Of a stretch of DNA of 64,000 nucleotides, positions 16,805 through 25,426 are shown one piece after another. The stretch comes from Lentzea guizhouensis (GTDB taxonomy: Bacteria > Actinomycetota > Actinomycetes > Mycobacteriales > Pseudonocardiaceae): assembly GCF_001701025.1 (NCBI RefSeq), contig NZ_CP016793.1:1922001-1986000 (forward strand). Direction: 5' to 3'. The notes under the pieces are model-generated. The model was not told the DNA's origin. It searched no databases and worked only from the letters and a program-made list of their open reading frames with translations. The position numbers and the translations under genes were made by a program. Each line of letters starts with the position of its first letter. The stretch's first letter is position 1.

Positions 16805-17728
16805 ATGATCAGGCTGTCCGCCATCACCCCGTCCGGCCAGGTGCACCTGGGCAACTACCTCGGGGCGCTGCGCACGTGGGCGCGTGAGGGCACCAAGGAC
16901 GACGTGTACTTCATCAGCGACCTGCACGCGATGACGGCGTCGCACAACGCGCAACGGCTGCGATCGCTGACCAGGGAGCAGTTCGCGGTGCTGATCGCGT
17001 GCGGCATCGAACCGGAGAGCACCTGCGTGCAGTCCGACCTGATCCGCGAGCTGGGGGCGTTGAACTGGGTCCTGGAGTGCACCTGCACGTACGGCGAGGC
17101 CGCGCGGATGATCCAGTTCAAGGAGAAGTCGCTCGGCCGCGAGTCGGTGCGGCTGAGCCTGCTCACCTACCCGGTGCTGATGGCGGCGGACATCCTGCTG
17201 CAGGGCACCGCGGAGGTGCCGGTCGGCGAGGACCAGCTCCAGCACGTCGAGCTGGCCCGCGCGCTCGCCCGCAGGTTCAACCACGCCTACGGCGACGCGT
17301 TCGTGGTGCCGACCGCGGTGGTGCCGAAGGTGGGCGCGCGGATCAAGGACCTGGCCGACCCGGCGCGCAAGATGGACAAGTCGGCGCAGAACTCGGCCGG
17401 TGTCGTCTTCGTGCTCGACGAGCCGGACCTGGTGCGGCGCAAGATCAAGCGCGCGGTGTCGTCCACCGAGGGCATCGCGAACCTGACCGACGTCCTGGCC
17501 TCCTGCACCGGCAAGGAGCCCGAGGACTACACCAGCAGGTTCGCCGACCTGAAGGACGTCGTGGCGGAGGCGGTGATCGAGGAGCTCCGCCCGGTCCGCG
17601 ACCGCACGCTGGCGCTGCTCGCCGACCCGGCCGAGCTGGACCGCGTCCGCGCGTCCGGTGCCGCACGGGCCCGCGACCGCGCACAGCACCGCCTCGACGC
17701 GGCGCTGCGGTTGTCCGGGCTCAGTTGA
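16805..17728 (+). CDS. trpS: Tryptophanyl-tRNA synthetase
   Basis: A 307-aa class I aminoacyl-tRNA synthetase charging tRNA-Trp. The HIGH-type motif is PSGQVHLGNYLGAL (residues 8-21) and the KMSKS-type motif ARKMDKSAQNSAG. Also present are VYFISDLHAMT and LLTYPVLMAADILLQG, typical of TrpRS. The ATG at 16805 follows GAGGGGACCGAAC. The gene is controlled by the attenuator just upstream. Auxiliary TrpRS copies of this kind in streptomycetes can confer resistance to TrpRS inhibitors such as indolmycin; whether this is the only or a second copy cannot be judged from the window. Confidence 0.94.
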   Translation: MIRLSAITPSGQVHLGNYLGALRTWAREGTKDDVYFISDLHAMTASHNAQRLRSLTREQFAVLIACGIEPESTCVQSDLIRELGALNWVLECTCTYGEAARMIQFKEKSLGRESVRLSLLTYPVLMAADILLQGTAEVPVGEDQLQHVELARALARRFNHAYGDAFVVPTAVVPKVGARIKDLADPARKMDKSAQNSAGVVFVLDEPDLVRRKIKRAVSSTEGIANLTDVLASCTGKEPEDYTSRFADLKDVVAEAVIEELRPVRDRTLALLADPAELDRVRASGAARARDRAQHRLDAALRLSGLS

Positions 17729-18494
17729 GGAGGTCCTGAAGGGCCGGCACCAGCACCCGGTCCGCGGGCAGCCAGTCCAGCCCCGGCAGCTGTCCGGCGG
17801 TGACCCACCGGACAGCGTTGTGCTCCAACGCCTCCGGCTCACCGCCGGCGAGCTCCGCGGCGTAGATCCGCAACACCAGGTCCTGCTTCAGCGGTACGTC
17901 CGGCCCGACCTGCTCGCCCACCACGACCGGCACGCCGAGCTCCTCGACGCACTCGCGCACGAGCGCCTCTTCGGGCTTCTCCTCCGGCTCGACCCGCCCT
18001 CCGGGCAGCTCCCACTGCCCCGCATGGCTTTCCGGGAACGCCCGCTGCTGCGCCAGCAACCGTCCACCCCGGACGATCGCCGCCCCGACCACGACCCGTG
18101 CCGCCCCCAGCTCCGCCGACCGCCGCGCCAGCGACGCCGACCGCTTCTCCAGCACCCGCAACGCCATCCCGCGCCCGACCGTGACGTCGGCGAACCGCCC
18201 GACCACCCCGCCGACCGTCGTCCACGACACCCGGTCCACCACCAGCGTCCCGGCCCCGGTGGCCACCAGATCCGTGTGCAGCTCCAGGAGATCACCCGCC
18301 GCGGACACACCGGACAGGTCCGCGCGCGTCACCGCGAGCCGCACACCGAACGGCCCGGTGAGCACGTCTCCCAGGCACAGCAGCGGTCCCGGCACCTTGA
18401 CGCCGAACCCGGCCAGCGACGACGTGTCCAGCAGGGCACCGGCGACCACCGCGACAGGCGCGTCGACCAACGCCGACGCTCGCAACTCAGGCAC
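17721..18494 (-). CDS. Nudix hydrolase (MutT-like) with an extra N-terminal domain
   Basis: A 257-aa protein. Residues about 130-257 are a Nudix domain with the box GGRVEPEEKPEEALVRECVEELG (GX5EX7REUXEEXGU satisfied), suggesting a (d)NTP sanitising pyrophosphatase such as 8-oxo-dGTPase. Residues 1-125 are a separate alpha/beta region (ALVDAPVAVVAGALLDTSSL ... TTVGGVVGRFADVTVGRGMALRVLE) that resembles an SRPBCC/coenzyme-Q-binding fold; this is tentative. M. tuberculosis mutT2 occupies the matching map position. The GTG start at 18494 lies 9 bases beyond the frameshift-restored end of the histidine kinase gene, so it may belong to that operon. It overlaps the trpS 3' end by 8 bases. Confidence 0.82.
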   Translation of the reverse strand: MPELRASALVDAPVAVVAGALLDTSSLAGFGVKVPGPLLCLGDVLTGPFGVRLAVTRADLSGVSAAGDLLELHTDLVATGAGTLVVDRVSWTTVGGVVGRFADVTVGRGMALRVLEKRSASLARRSAELGAARVVVGAAIVRGGRLLAQQRAFPESHAGQWELPGGRVEPEEKPEEALVRECVEELGVPVVVGEQVGPDVPLKQDLVLRIYAAELAGGEPEALEHNAVRWVTAGQLPGLDWLPADRVLVPALQDLLN

Positions 18495-18525
18495 CCGCGT
18501 TGACTACCAGGACGGCCACCGGATC

Positions 18526-19758
18526 TCAAAACGCGCGCCACCGGCAGGTGACTCCGCCGCCCGACCCTCCCCGCCGCTGCACGAGGTGCGCCACCAGCGC
18601 CAGCCCCAGCCCGAACCCGCCGGACGCCCGCCCCCGGTCCTCCTCCACCCGGTAGAACCGGTCGAACACCTTCGCCCGGTGCTCGGCGGGGATCCCGTGC
18701 CCGTCGTCGTCGACGATCAACCGCACGTCCCGCCCGACCGGCACCAGCGCGACCGTGACCGTCGAGTACGCGTACCGCCCCGCGTTGCGCAGCAGGTTGT
18801 CCAGCACCAGCTCGACCTCGGACCGCGTCGCCGACACCAGACACGCCGACGGCGGCGCGTTCAACCGCACCAGCAGCTCGGTGCCGAGCCGCCCGATCGC
18901 CGCCTCCGCCTCCAGCACCAGGTCCACGGCCTCCGCCCGCGACGGCGCCGCCGTGTCCGCACGGGCCAGGATCAGCAACGAGTCCACCAGCCGGCTGAGC
19001 CGGATCGACTCCTCCACCACCGACTCCAGCACCTCGATCGAGAAGTCCGGATCGGGGTGCGCCACCGCCACCTCGGCCTGCGCCCGCACCGACGCCACCG
19101 GCGACCGCAGCTCGTGCGCCGCGTCCCCGGTGAACCTCCGCAACCGGTCCGACGCCTCGTCCCGCCGCGTCAGCAACGCGTTCAACGCCTCCGCCAACGC
19201 CTGCAGCTCATCCCGAGCCGGTGGCACCGGCAACCGCTGCCCGTGCGGCAACGCCCCCGCCGCCACCCGCATCCGCTCCACCGGCAACAACGACGACCGC
19301 ACCGACAACCAGGTCGCGATCCCGACGAACCCGGCCACCAACGCCGCCGCGAGCAGCAACCACCGCGTCCCCAGGACGTTGGCGTTCTCGTACCCCAGCA
19401 GCTTGTCGCCGTAGACCTCCAGCCGAGGCGTCCCATCGGCCAGGAACACCACCTGCCCCCGCCACCGGTAGGCCGACGCCCCCTCGTGCCGCAACACCGG
19501 CTCCCCGGCCTTCAACGCCCGGATGTCCTGCGCCGTCAGCTCAGGCCGCGGCTTGCCGTCCACCGGCTCCCCCGACACGTCCAACACCCGCGGCGCCTCC
19601 GCCCGCAGCTCCTGGTCCACCGCCGTGATCTGGATCAGCCCGATCAACGACGGCGCCAGCCCCGTGAACGCCAGCAAGCACAACAACGCCATCCCGGTCG
19701 CCACCACGGTGATCCGAAACCGCAAGGTCCGCCGCAACCACCAGCGACGAGGACTCAC
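18526..19758 (-). CDS. Sensor histidine kinase (probable frameshift at C-terminus)
   Basis: A 410-aa membrane sensor kinase partnered with the OmpR-type regulator upstream. TM1 is near residues 15-40, a short extracytoplasmic sensor loop follows, then TM2 (WLLLAAALVAGFVGIATWL), a HAMP-like linker, the H-box HELRSPVASVRAQ, N-box LDNLLRNAGRYA, and ATP-lid motifs DDDGHGIP and GGFGLGLALV. After HLVQRR the sequence turns atypical. Removing one base at a 4-base run (18569-18572) restores the usual ending (SPAGGARFEIRWPSW, stop at 18504). The start overlaps the regulator stop by 4 bases. Stimulus unknown. Confidence 0.85.
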   Translation of the reverse strand: MSPRRWWLRRTLRFRITVVATGMALLCLLAFTGLAPSLIGLIQITAVDQELRAEAPRVLDVSGEPVDGKPRPELTAQDIRALKAGEPVLRHEGASAYRWRGQVVFLADGTPRLEVYGDKLLGYENANVLGTRWLLLAAALVAGFVGIATWLSVRSSLLPVERMRVAAGALPHGQRLPVPPARDELQALAEALNALLTRRDEASDRLRRFTGDAAHELRSPVASVRAQAEVAVAHPDPDFSIEVLESVVEESIRLSRLVDSLLILARADTAAPSRAEAVDLVLEAEAAIGRLGTELLVRLNAPPSACLVSATRSEVELVLDNLLRNAGRYAYSTVTVALVPVGRDVRLIVDDDGHGIPAEHRAKVFDRFYRVEEDRGRASGGFGLGLALVAHLVQRRGGSGGGVTCRWRAF

Positions 19759-20456
19759 CGATTCCCCAGCGCGCTGTCCAAGTCCGGAGTGGACGCGATG
19801 TACCCGTGCCCCCGCACGGTCCGCACCACCTCCCCGGCCCCCACCGCCTCCAACTTCCGCCGCAGGTACCCCACGTACACCTCAACGGCATTCCGCGTGG
19901 CCGCCTGCTCATCCCCCCACACAGTCCGCAACAGCTCGTCCTTGGTCACCACCGACCCGGCCCGCGACGCCAACACGTCCAGCACCGCGTACTCCCGCGG
20001 ACTCAACGACACGTCCTGCCCCGCCCAACTCACCTCCCGCAGCCCGCGATCGATGACCAACTCCCCCAACGTCAGCTTCCGCCGCGCTCCCCCACCCCGC
20101 CGCAACAACGCCCGCACCTGCGCCACCAACACCACAAAGCTGAACGGCTTGACCAAATACCCGTCCGCCCCCAGGTCGAGCCCGTCCGCCTGGTCGATCT
20201 CCCCGTCCTTCGCCGACACCATCAACACCGGCGTCCGCACCCCGTCGGCCCTCATCCGCTGCAAGACCCGGTACCCCGACAGCCCCGGCAACATGATGTC
20301 CAGCAACACCACGTCGAAGGCCCCGGTCAACGCCACCCGCAACGCCGTGGGCCCGTCCGCCGCCGTGACGACTTCCATCCCTTCGGCCGACAGCCCACGC
20401 TCCAACGCCCGACGCACGCCGACTTCGTCGTCCACGACCAGCACTCGAGGCTTCAC
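19755..20456 (-). CDS. OmpR/PhoB-family response regulator
   Basis: A 233-aa DNA-binding regulator. The receiver domain has acidic pair VVDDE, phospho-acceptor LLDIMLPGLSGY, switch residue VSAKDG and Lys in YLVKPFSF. The winged-helix trans_reg_C domain includes LSPREYAVLDVLASRAGSVVTKDELL and the recognition region NAVEVYVGYLRRKL ... VRTVRGHGYI. The GTG at 20456 starts directly at the receiver fold (VKPRVLVVDDE); an ATG at 20471 would add five residues. It leads the regulator-kinase(-Nudix) transcript and diverges from the exported-protein/ABC genes at 20835, which are plausible targets. Confidence 0.92.
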   Translation of the reverse strand: MKPRVLVVDDEVGVRRALERGLSAEGMEVVTAADGPTALRVALTGAFDVVLLDIMLPGLSGYRVLQRMRADGVRTPVLMVSAKDGEIDQADGLDLGADGYLVKPFSFVVLVAQVRALLRRGGGARRKLTLGELVIDRGLREVSWAGQDVSLSPREYAVLDVLASRAGSVVTKDELLRTVWGDEQAATRNAVEVYVGYLRRKLEAVGAGEVVRTVRGHGYIASTPDLDSALGNR

Positions 20457-20834
20457 GCGCCCAGCATGCACCTACGACTCTCAGCCCGCTCGCAAGATCT
20501 CAGCCACCTCTCAGCCGCGCCGTGGGCGCCCGCTTTTGATCGAGCCGAGGGCGAGACGAAAAGCCACGACGAATGCCGAGTCCTGAAGCTCTTCGCGCGG
20601 AGCGCGCAACGCAACCACCAACGCAACCAGCGGCCGCTCTGCGGAACAGGCGTGCCATCTACCTGAGAGTGGCGGGGGTTTGGTGGCTTCTTTGGGAGTG
20701 TCGGGGTCTGGGGCGGAGCCCCAGGAAAGCCGCGCGCAGCGCGGTCCACCAGCAACAACGCTAGTCTCAGCACCATCTCAGCAAGCCCCGGACAAGCTAG
20801 GTCCCACAAGCCCATGGAGGAGGGGACCACAGCG
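20457..20834. other. Intergenic region with GC-rich hairpins, possible dispersed repeat
   Basis: This 378-base divergent promoter region has no convincing gene. It holds two adjacent perfect hairpins, CTGGGGC-GGA-GCCCCAG (20708-20724) and CCGCGC-GCA-GCGCGG (20730-20744), a third at about 20600 (GCGCG-GAG-CGCGC) and a doubled AACGCAACCA-type motif (about 20608-20630). Such mixtures often mark dispersed intergenic repeats in actinomycetes. AGGAGGGG precedes the exported-protein start. Confidence 0.4.
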
Positions 20835-21911
20835 ATGAACAAGCGAAAGGTGACCCTGGCCGCAGCAGCGGCCACGGTGGTCACCGGCGCGGCAGGCCTC
20901 AGCCTGCTCGCCATGCCAGCAGGCGCCGGCCAACCCCCAACGCTTCCACCCATCACCCCGGAAGCGCTGGTGGAGCAGGTCCTGACCACGAAGCCAACGG
21001 CGTTCGGCGGCACCGTGCAGGCCGAGAACAAGCTCGGCCTCCCGGCCCTCGCCGAGATCCCGCAGCTGGCCGACGGCAACCACACGGCCCGCATCTGGAC
21101 GGACGGCGCGGAGAAGTTCCGCCTCGCCCTGCCCACCGGCCAGTCCGAGCAGACCATCGTGAACGACGGCAAGACCACCTGGTCCTGGAACTCCCAGACC
21201 AACGAGGTCACCAAGGCCGAGCACAAGGCCGAGGACAAGGCCCGGGACAAGGCTCCCGCGGAGGCCAAGGCCGCCGACCCGGCGACCGCGGCCAAGGAGA
21301 TCATCGGTCTCACCAAGGAGTCGAGCGTCCTCACCGTCGACGGCACCGCGAGGGTCGCCGACCGGGCCGCCTACGAGCTCGTCCTCACCCCGAAGCCGAC
21401 CGAGAAGACTCTCGTCCGCGAGGTCCGGATCGCCGTCGACTCCGAGACGAAGATGCCGCTGCGGGTGGCCGTCCACACGAACGGTGCCACCTCTCCCGCT
21501 GCCCAGGTCGGCTTCACCCAGCTGACCGTGGGCCCGCAGGACGCGAAGCTGTTCGAGTTCACGCCGGCCGCCGGTGCGAAGGTCACCACGCCGGAGGCGA
21601 AGGAGGAGCGCGGCGACCAGAAGCCCGAGGCGGCGCTGGAGCAGGCGTTGCAGGGCAAGGACCCGCAGTTCTTCGGTGACGGCTGGGACACCGTGGTCGG
21701 TGCTCGCATTCCGGCCGAGGTCATGACCCAGGTGCCCGCCGAGGCGCAGGGGCTGGTCGACCGGTTCACCAAGAAGGTCAGCGGCAGCTGGGGCACCGGC
21801 AAGGTGTTCACCACGAAGGTCGCGAACATCCTGATCGCGGACGACGGCCGTGTGGTCGCGGGTGCCGTGCCGGAGCAGGTCCTGTTCGACACGATCGGAC
21901 AGGTGAAGTGA
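20835..21911 (+). CDS. Exported LolA/RseB-like lipoprotein-carrier-fold protein
   Basis: A 358-aa secreted or membrane-anchored protein. The signal peptide is MNKRKVTLAAAAATVVTGAA... with an A-G-A site, and there is no lipobox. The mature part contains beta-strand repeats typical of the LolA/RseB (DUF2092-like) half-barrel: ARIWTDGAEKFRLAL, QTIVNDGKTTWSWNS, YELVLTPKP and EVRIAVDSETKMPLRVAVH. A Lys/Ala/Glu-rich insert (residues about 130-160) is probably a helical linker. The ATG at 20835 has AGGAGGGG upstream. The stop overlaps the ABC ATPase start (GTGA), tying it to an exporter; a role in envelope lipid or stress sensing is inferred. Confidence 0.72.
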   Translation: MNKRKVTLAAAAATVVTGAAGLSLLAMPAGAGQPPTLPPITPEALVEQVLTTKPTAFGGTVQAENKLGLPALAEIPQLADGNHTARIWTDGAEKFRLALPTGQSEQTIVNDGKTTWSWNSQTNEVTKAEHKAEDKARDKAPAEAKAADPATAAKEIIGLTKESSVLTVDGTARVADRAAYELVLTPKPTEKTLVREVRIAVDSETKMPLRVAVHTNGATSPAAQVGFTQLTVGPQDAKLFEFTPAAGAKVTTPEAKEERGDQKPEAALEQALQGKDPQFFGDGWDTVVGARIPAEVMTQVPAEAQGLVDRFTKKVSGSWGTGKVFTTKVANILIADDGRVVAGAVPEQVLFDTIGQVK

Positions 21912-22912
21912 CCACCTCGACCAGCGCGCCGGCGACGACGGGCACACCCACCGCCGTCGCCGCGCGGACCAGGGGTCTGCGCAAGGAGTACGGGAGCACG
22001 GTCGCCGTGGACCGGGTCGACCTCGAGCTGCCGGAAGGAGCCGTGCTCGGCATGCTCGGCCCCAACGGGTCGGGCAAGACGACCACGATCCGGATGCTGC
22101 TCGGGCTCGTGCGGCCCACCCGGGGGGAGATCGAACTGCTCGGCCGGCCGCTTCCGGACGGGGCCGAGCAGGCGCTGCCGCACGTGGGCGCGCTGGTCGA
22201 GGGTCCGGGGTTCCACCCGTTCCTGAGCGGGCGGGAGAACCTCATCCGCTGTGCCGCGTTCGAACCGCTGCTGCCGAAGAAGCAGATCAAGCAGGCGGTG
22301 GAGGACGCGCTCGAACGCGTCGGGCTCGCCCAGGCGGCCCACCGCAGGTACCGGGGGTACTCGCTCGGCATGAAGCAGCGTCTCGGCCTGGCCGGGGCGT
22401 TGCTCGTGCCGCGCAAGCTCGTGGTGCTCGACGAACCCACCAACGGCCTGGACCCGGCCGGCACGAGGGAGATCCGCAAGATCATCGCGGACCTGCACGC
22501 GGCCGGCAGCACGGTGCTGGTGTCCAGCCACCTGCTCAGCGAGGTCGAGGCGACCTGCACCCACGTCGCCGTCCTGCACAAGGGGACCGTCGTGGCACAG
22601 GGCGAGCTGACCGAGCTGCTGCAGGCGGGCGGCTCGGCGCTGCAGGTGCTCACGCCGGACGTGGAGGACGCGCTGAGCGCCCTGCGCCAGGCCCGCATCT
22701 CCGCGCGGCCGCTCGGTGAGGGCCTGCGGGTCGAGCTCGCCGGGACCAGTGCCCCGCAGGTGATCGAGACGCTGGTCAAGGCCGGTGTGCAGGTGTTCGA
22801 GGCGACGCGCTGGAAGACCGGCCTGGAGGAGCTGTTCGCGCGGCTCACCGAGGCCGAGGAGGCCGAGCGCGGGATGTCCGCTGTGGACACGCTGGACGGG
22901 GGAACGCGATGA
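21908..22912 (+). CDS. ABC-type exporter ATP-binding protein
   Basis: A 334-aa ATPase of the multidrug/ABC-2 type. After a disordered Thr/Ala-rich N-terminus of about 20 residues, Walker A is GPNGSGKTT, Q-loop LVEGPGFHPFLSGRENL, signature YSLGMKQRLGLAGALL, Walker B LVVLDEPTNGLDP and H-loop SSHLL. A C-terminal extension of about 100 residues follows, as in DrrA-like proteins. The GTG start overlaps the LolA-like gene; the stop overlaps the permease start (GATGA). Cargo unknown. Confidence 0.88.
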   Translation: MTTSTSAPATTGTPTAVAARTRGLRKEYGSTVAVDRVDLELPEGAVLGMLGPNGSGKTTTIRMLLGLVRPTRGEIELLGRPLPDGAEQALPHVGALVEGPGFHPFLSGRENLIRCAAFEPLLPKKQIKQAVEDALERVGLAQAAHRRYRGYSLGMKQRLGLAGALLVPRKLVVLDEPTNGLDPAGTREIRKIIADLHAAGSTVLVSSHLLSEVEATCTHVAVLHKGTVVAQGELTELLQAGGSALQVLTPDVEDALSALRQARISARPLGEGLRVELAGTSAPQVIETLVKAGVQVFEATRWKTGLEELFARLTEAEEAERGMSAVDTLDGGTR

Positions 22913-23709
22913 TCACGCGTCAGCTGGGGTCCGAGGTGCGCTGGATGCTGCGCAGGCCGCGGACCATCATCGGGTTGTTCGGCCTGGTGCTCGTGCCGAT
23001 CATCATCAGCTTCGGCATCTGGACCGCGGACGGGGACGGCGGCGGACCTGGTCTGGCCGCGATCCTCAAGGGCAACGGCCTGGTCGTCTCGGTGTTCACG
23101 TTGTTCCTGTCGCTCAACCTGCTGCTGCCGCTGGTGGCGTCGATCTGGGCGGCGGACGGTCTGGCGGGCGAGTCCCAGCACGGCACGTTGCGCGGCCTGC
23201 TGGTCGCGCCGGTGTCACGGGTGCGGCTGCTGTTCGTGAAGCTCTTCGGCGTCGCCGCGCTGTCGCTGCTCGCCGTCACGCTGATGGCGGTGGTCGGCAT
23301 GGTCGCCGGCACCGCGTTCCTGGGCAACGACGGCATGATGACGTTGTCCGGCAACACCTTGTCGACCGGCGAGGGCCTGCTGCGGATCGCGTTCTTCATC
23401 GTCCTGGTGACGTTCCAGATGGTCGCGGTCGGCTCGATCGCGCTGGCCATCTCGTCGACCACCGAGCACCCGCTGGTGGTGCAGGCGGCGACGATGACCG
23501 GGATCATCGTGTTCCAGGTGCTGGGCCAGTTCCAGTCGCTCGACTGGCTGCACCCGTTCCTGATCACGACCGGCTTCCCGGGCCTGGTCGACGTGATGCG
23601 CGACCCGATGCCGCTCGACCAGATCTGGGACAGCACCCTGCTCGCCGGCTGCTACCTGCTGATCGGCACGGGACTGGCGGCAGCGCGCCTCATCACGAAG
23701 GACAACTAA
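22909..23709 (+). CDS. ABC-2 type exporter permease
   Basis: A 266-aa membrane protein with about six transmembrane segments, including IIGLFGLVLVPIIISFGIW and AALSLLAVTLMAVVGMVAG. The motif LAGESQHGTLRGLLVAPVSR is the characteristic cytoplasmic E-x-x-x-G-T-L-R loop of ABC-2 permeases. It is the third gene of the LolA-like/ATPase/permease unit (4-base overlap) and converges on the SDR gene with a 4-base overlap at 23706-23709. Confidence 0.85.
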   Translation: MITRQLGSEVRWMLRRPRTIIGLFGLVLVPIIISFGIWTADGDGGGPGLAAILKGNGLVVSVFTLFLSLNLLLPLVASIWAADGLAGESQHGTLRGLLVAPVSRVRLLFVKLFGVAALSLLAVTLMAVVGMVAGTAFLGNDGMMTLSGNTLSTGEGLLRIAFFIVLVTFQMVAVGSIALAISSTTEHPLVVQAATMTGIIVFQVLGQFQSLDWLHPFLITTGFPGLVDVMRDPMPLDQIWDSTLLAGCYLLIGTGLAAARLITKDN

Positions 23710-24464
23710 CGCCGGAAGCCGCCCTCGCTGTTGATCACCTGTCCGGTGATCCACGCGGCGTCGTCGGTGCAGAGCCAGGAGACCAGCCGGGCGGCGTCGT
23801 CCGGCTGACCCCAGCGCCGGTGCGGCATCCGCTCGTTCACGAAGTCCGTGAGCTCCGGTCCGGCCCACCCCGTGTCGGTCGGGCCGGGGTTCACCGCGTT
23901 GACGGTGATGCCCCGATCGGCCAGCTGGTGCGAGAGCGTCGCCACGATCGACGAGAGCGCTCCCTTCGAAGCCGCGTAGGCCACCTCACCGGGCATCGGC
24001 CCGAGGTCCTGCCCGGACGTCAGGAACACGATCCGGCCGCCGCTCGTGCCCTTCCAGTGCCGGGCAAACGCTTGCGCCAACAGGATCGACGACCGCGTGT
24101 TCACCGCGTAGTGCCCGTCGATCATCTCGGCCGTCAGCTCACCCAACGCCCCGTCCTCGCCGTTGCGCGCGTGGTTGCACACCAGAACGTCGACGCGGCC
24201 GTACGCGTCGACCGCGGCGTCCACCAGGGTGTCCGGCGTGTCCGCCATCGCCAGGTCGAGGCCGAACGCACTGGCGTCGAGCTCGCGCATGATCTCGTGG
24301 ACGACCTCGTCCTCCTCCCGGGACATCTCGCCGCCGTACGGCGCGTAGTACTGCAGGAACAGCTCCGCACCCAGCCCGTTCAGCCGGGACGCGATCGCGT
24401 ACCCGATGCCCTGCCGCCTGCTCACGCCCGTGACGAGTGCGACACGTCCCCCGAGAAGTCCCAT
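23706..24464 (-). CDS. Short-chain dehydrogenase/reductase
   Basis: A 252-aa classical-type SDR using NAD(P). The nucleotide-binding region is variant (ALVTGVSRRQGIGYAIA, the GxxxGxG zone), the N-A-x-R region reads VLVCNHARNGED, and catalytic Tyr/Lys lie in YAASKG with the Ser upstream in FLTSGQD. C-terminal NPGPTDTGW and GQVINSEGGF are typical. The ATG at 24464 has TAGGG nine bases upstream; an ATG at 24473 is possible. It is the last gene after the thiamine ABC operon, so it may also be under the TPP riboswitch. Substrate unknown. Confidence 0.82.
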   Translation of the reverse strand: MGLLGGRVALVTGVSRRQGIGYAIASRLNGLGAELFLQYYAPYGGEMSREEDEVVHEIMRELDASAFGLDLAMADTPDTLVDAAVDAYGRVDVLVCNHARNGEDGALGELTAEMIDGHYAVNTRSSILLAQAFARHWKGTSGGRIVFLTSGQDLGPMPGEVAYAASKGALSSIVATLSHQLADRGITVNAVNPGPTDTGWAGPELTDFVNERMPHRRWGQPDDAARLVSWLCTDDAAWITGQVINSEGGFRR

Positions 24465-24475
24465 GACGGACATCC

Positions 24476-25426
24476 CTACCCGACGCGCGCGACCCCGTTC
24501 AAGTCAATTGCGAGCCGCACCCGGTCACCGACCGACACCGGTCCGACCGCCTCGTACTCCTCGCCGTCGATCTCCACCAGCAGCCGCACGTGGTCACGCC
24601 GGTGCACCCGTTCCAGCACGGTGCCCTCCAACGGCCCGTCCGCGTCCACCCGCAACGCCGCCGCCCGCAACCCGACCCGCGCCGCGTCCAGCCCGACGAA
24701 CGAGCCCGGCACGAACTTGTTGCACCCCAGGAACTTCGCCGTCTCCACGTCGACCGGCGACGACCACACCCGCGCCGGCGGACCGACCTGCACGACCCGG
24801 CCGCGCGACATGATCGCCACCCGGTCGGCCAGCGTGAACGCCTCGTCGTGGTCGTGCGTCACCACCAGCGCGGTCGTCGCCGACTCGCGCAGCAACCGCG
24901 CCAGGTCCACCGCGAGCTGCTCGCGCAACGCCCGGTCCAGTGCCGACAGCGGCTCGTCCAGCAGCAGCAGCCGCGGCGACGGCGCCAACGCCCGTGCCAG
25001 CGCGACCCGTTGTTGCTCACCGCCCGACAGCTGGGTCACGCGACGATCCGCGTACCCGTCCAGCCCGACCAGCTCCAGCAGCGACACCACCCGCTTGTCG
25101 CGTTCCTCGCGGTCGACACCCTTCATCCGCAGCCCGAACGCCACGTTCCCGGCGACCGACCGGTGCGGGAACAGCTGCCCGTCCTGGAACACCAGCCCGA
25201 ACTCGCGCCGGTGCACCGGCACCCCGGCGAGGTCGGCGTCGTCCCACCGCACCGCCCCGGACGACGGCTTCTCCAGCCCCGCGACCGTGCGCAGCAGCGT
25301 CGACTTGCCGCAGCCGGACGGCCCGAGCAACGCCACGACCTCGCCGTCCGCGACGTCCAGGGACACCCCGGACACGGCGGTCGTCCGTCCATAGCGGACG
25401 GTGATCGAGTCGAGTGCCAGTGCCAT
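24476..25426 (-). CDS. Thiamine-type ABC transporter ATP-binding protein
   Basis: A 316-aa importer ATPase. Walker A GPSGCGKST, Q-loop LVFQDGQLFPHRSV, signature LSGGEQQRVALARAL, Walker B LLLLDEPLSALD and H-loop THDHDEAF are complete, and a C-terminal TOBE-like domain (LEGTVLERVHRRDHVRLLVEI) follows. The ATG at 25426 shares one base with the permease stop (TGATG). It resembles Fe/thiamine/spermidine importers; thiamine is preferred because the operon starts with a TPP riboswitch and a ThiB-like binding protein. Confidence 0.88.
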   Translation of the reverse strand: MALALDSITVRYGRTTAVSGVSLDVADGEVVALLGPSGCGKSTLLRTVAGLEKPSSGAVRWDDADLAGVPVHRREFGLVFQDGQLFPHRSVAGNVAFGLRMKGVDREERDKRVVSLLELVGLDGYADRRVTQLSGGEQQRVALARALAPSPRLLLLDEPLSALDRALREQLAVDLARLLRESATTALVVTHDHDEAFTLADRVAIMSRGRVVQVGPPARVWSSPVDVETAKFLGCNKFVPGSFVGLDAARVGLRAAALRVDADGPLEGTVLERVHRRDHVRLLVEIDGEEYEAVGPVSVGDRVRLAIDLNGVARVG

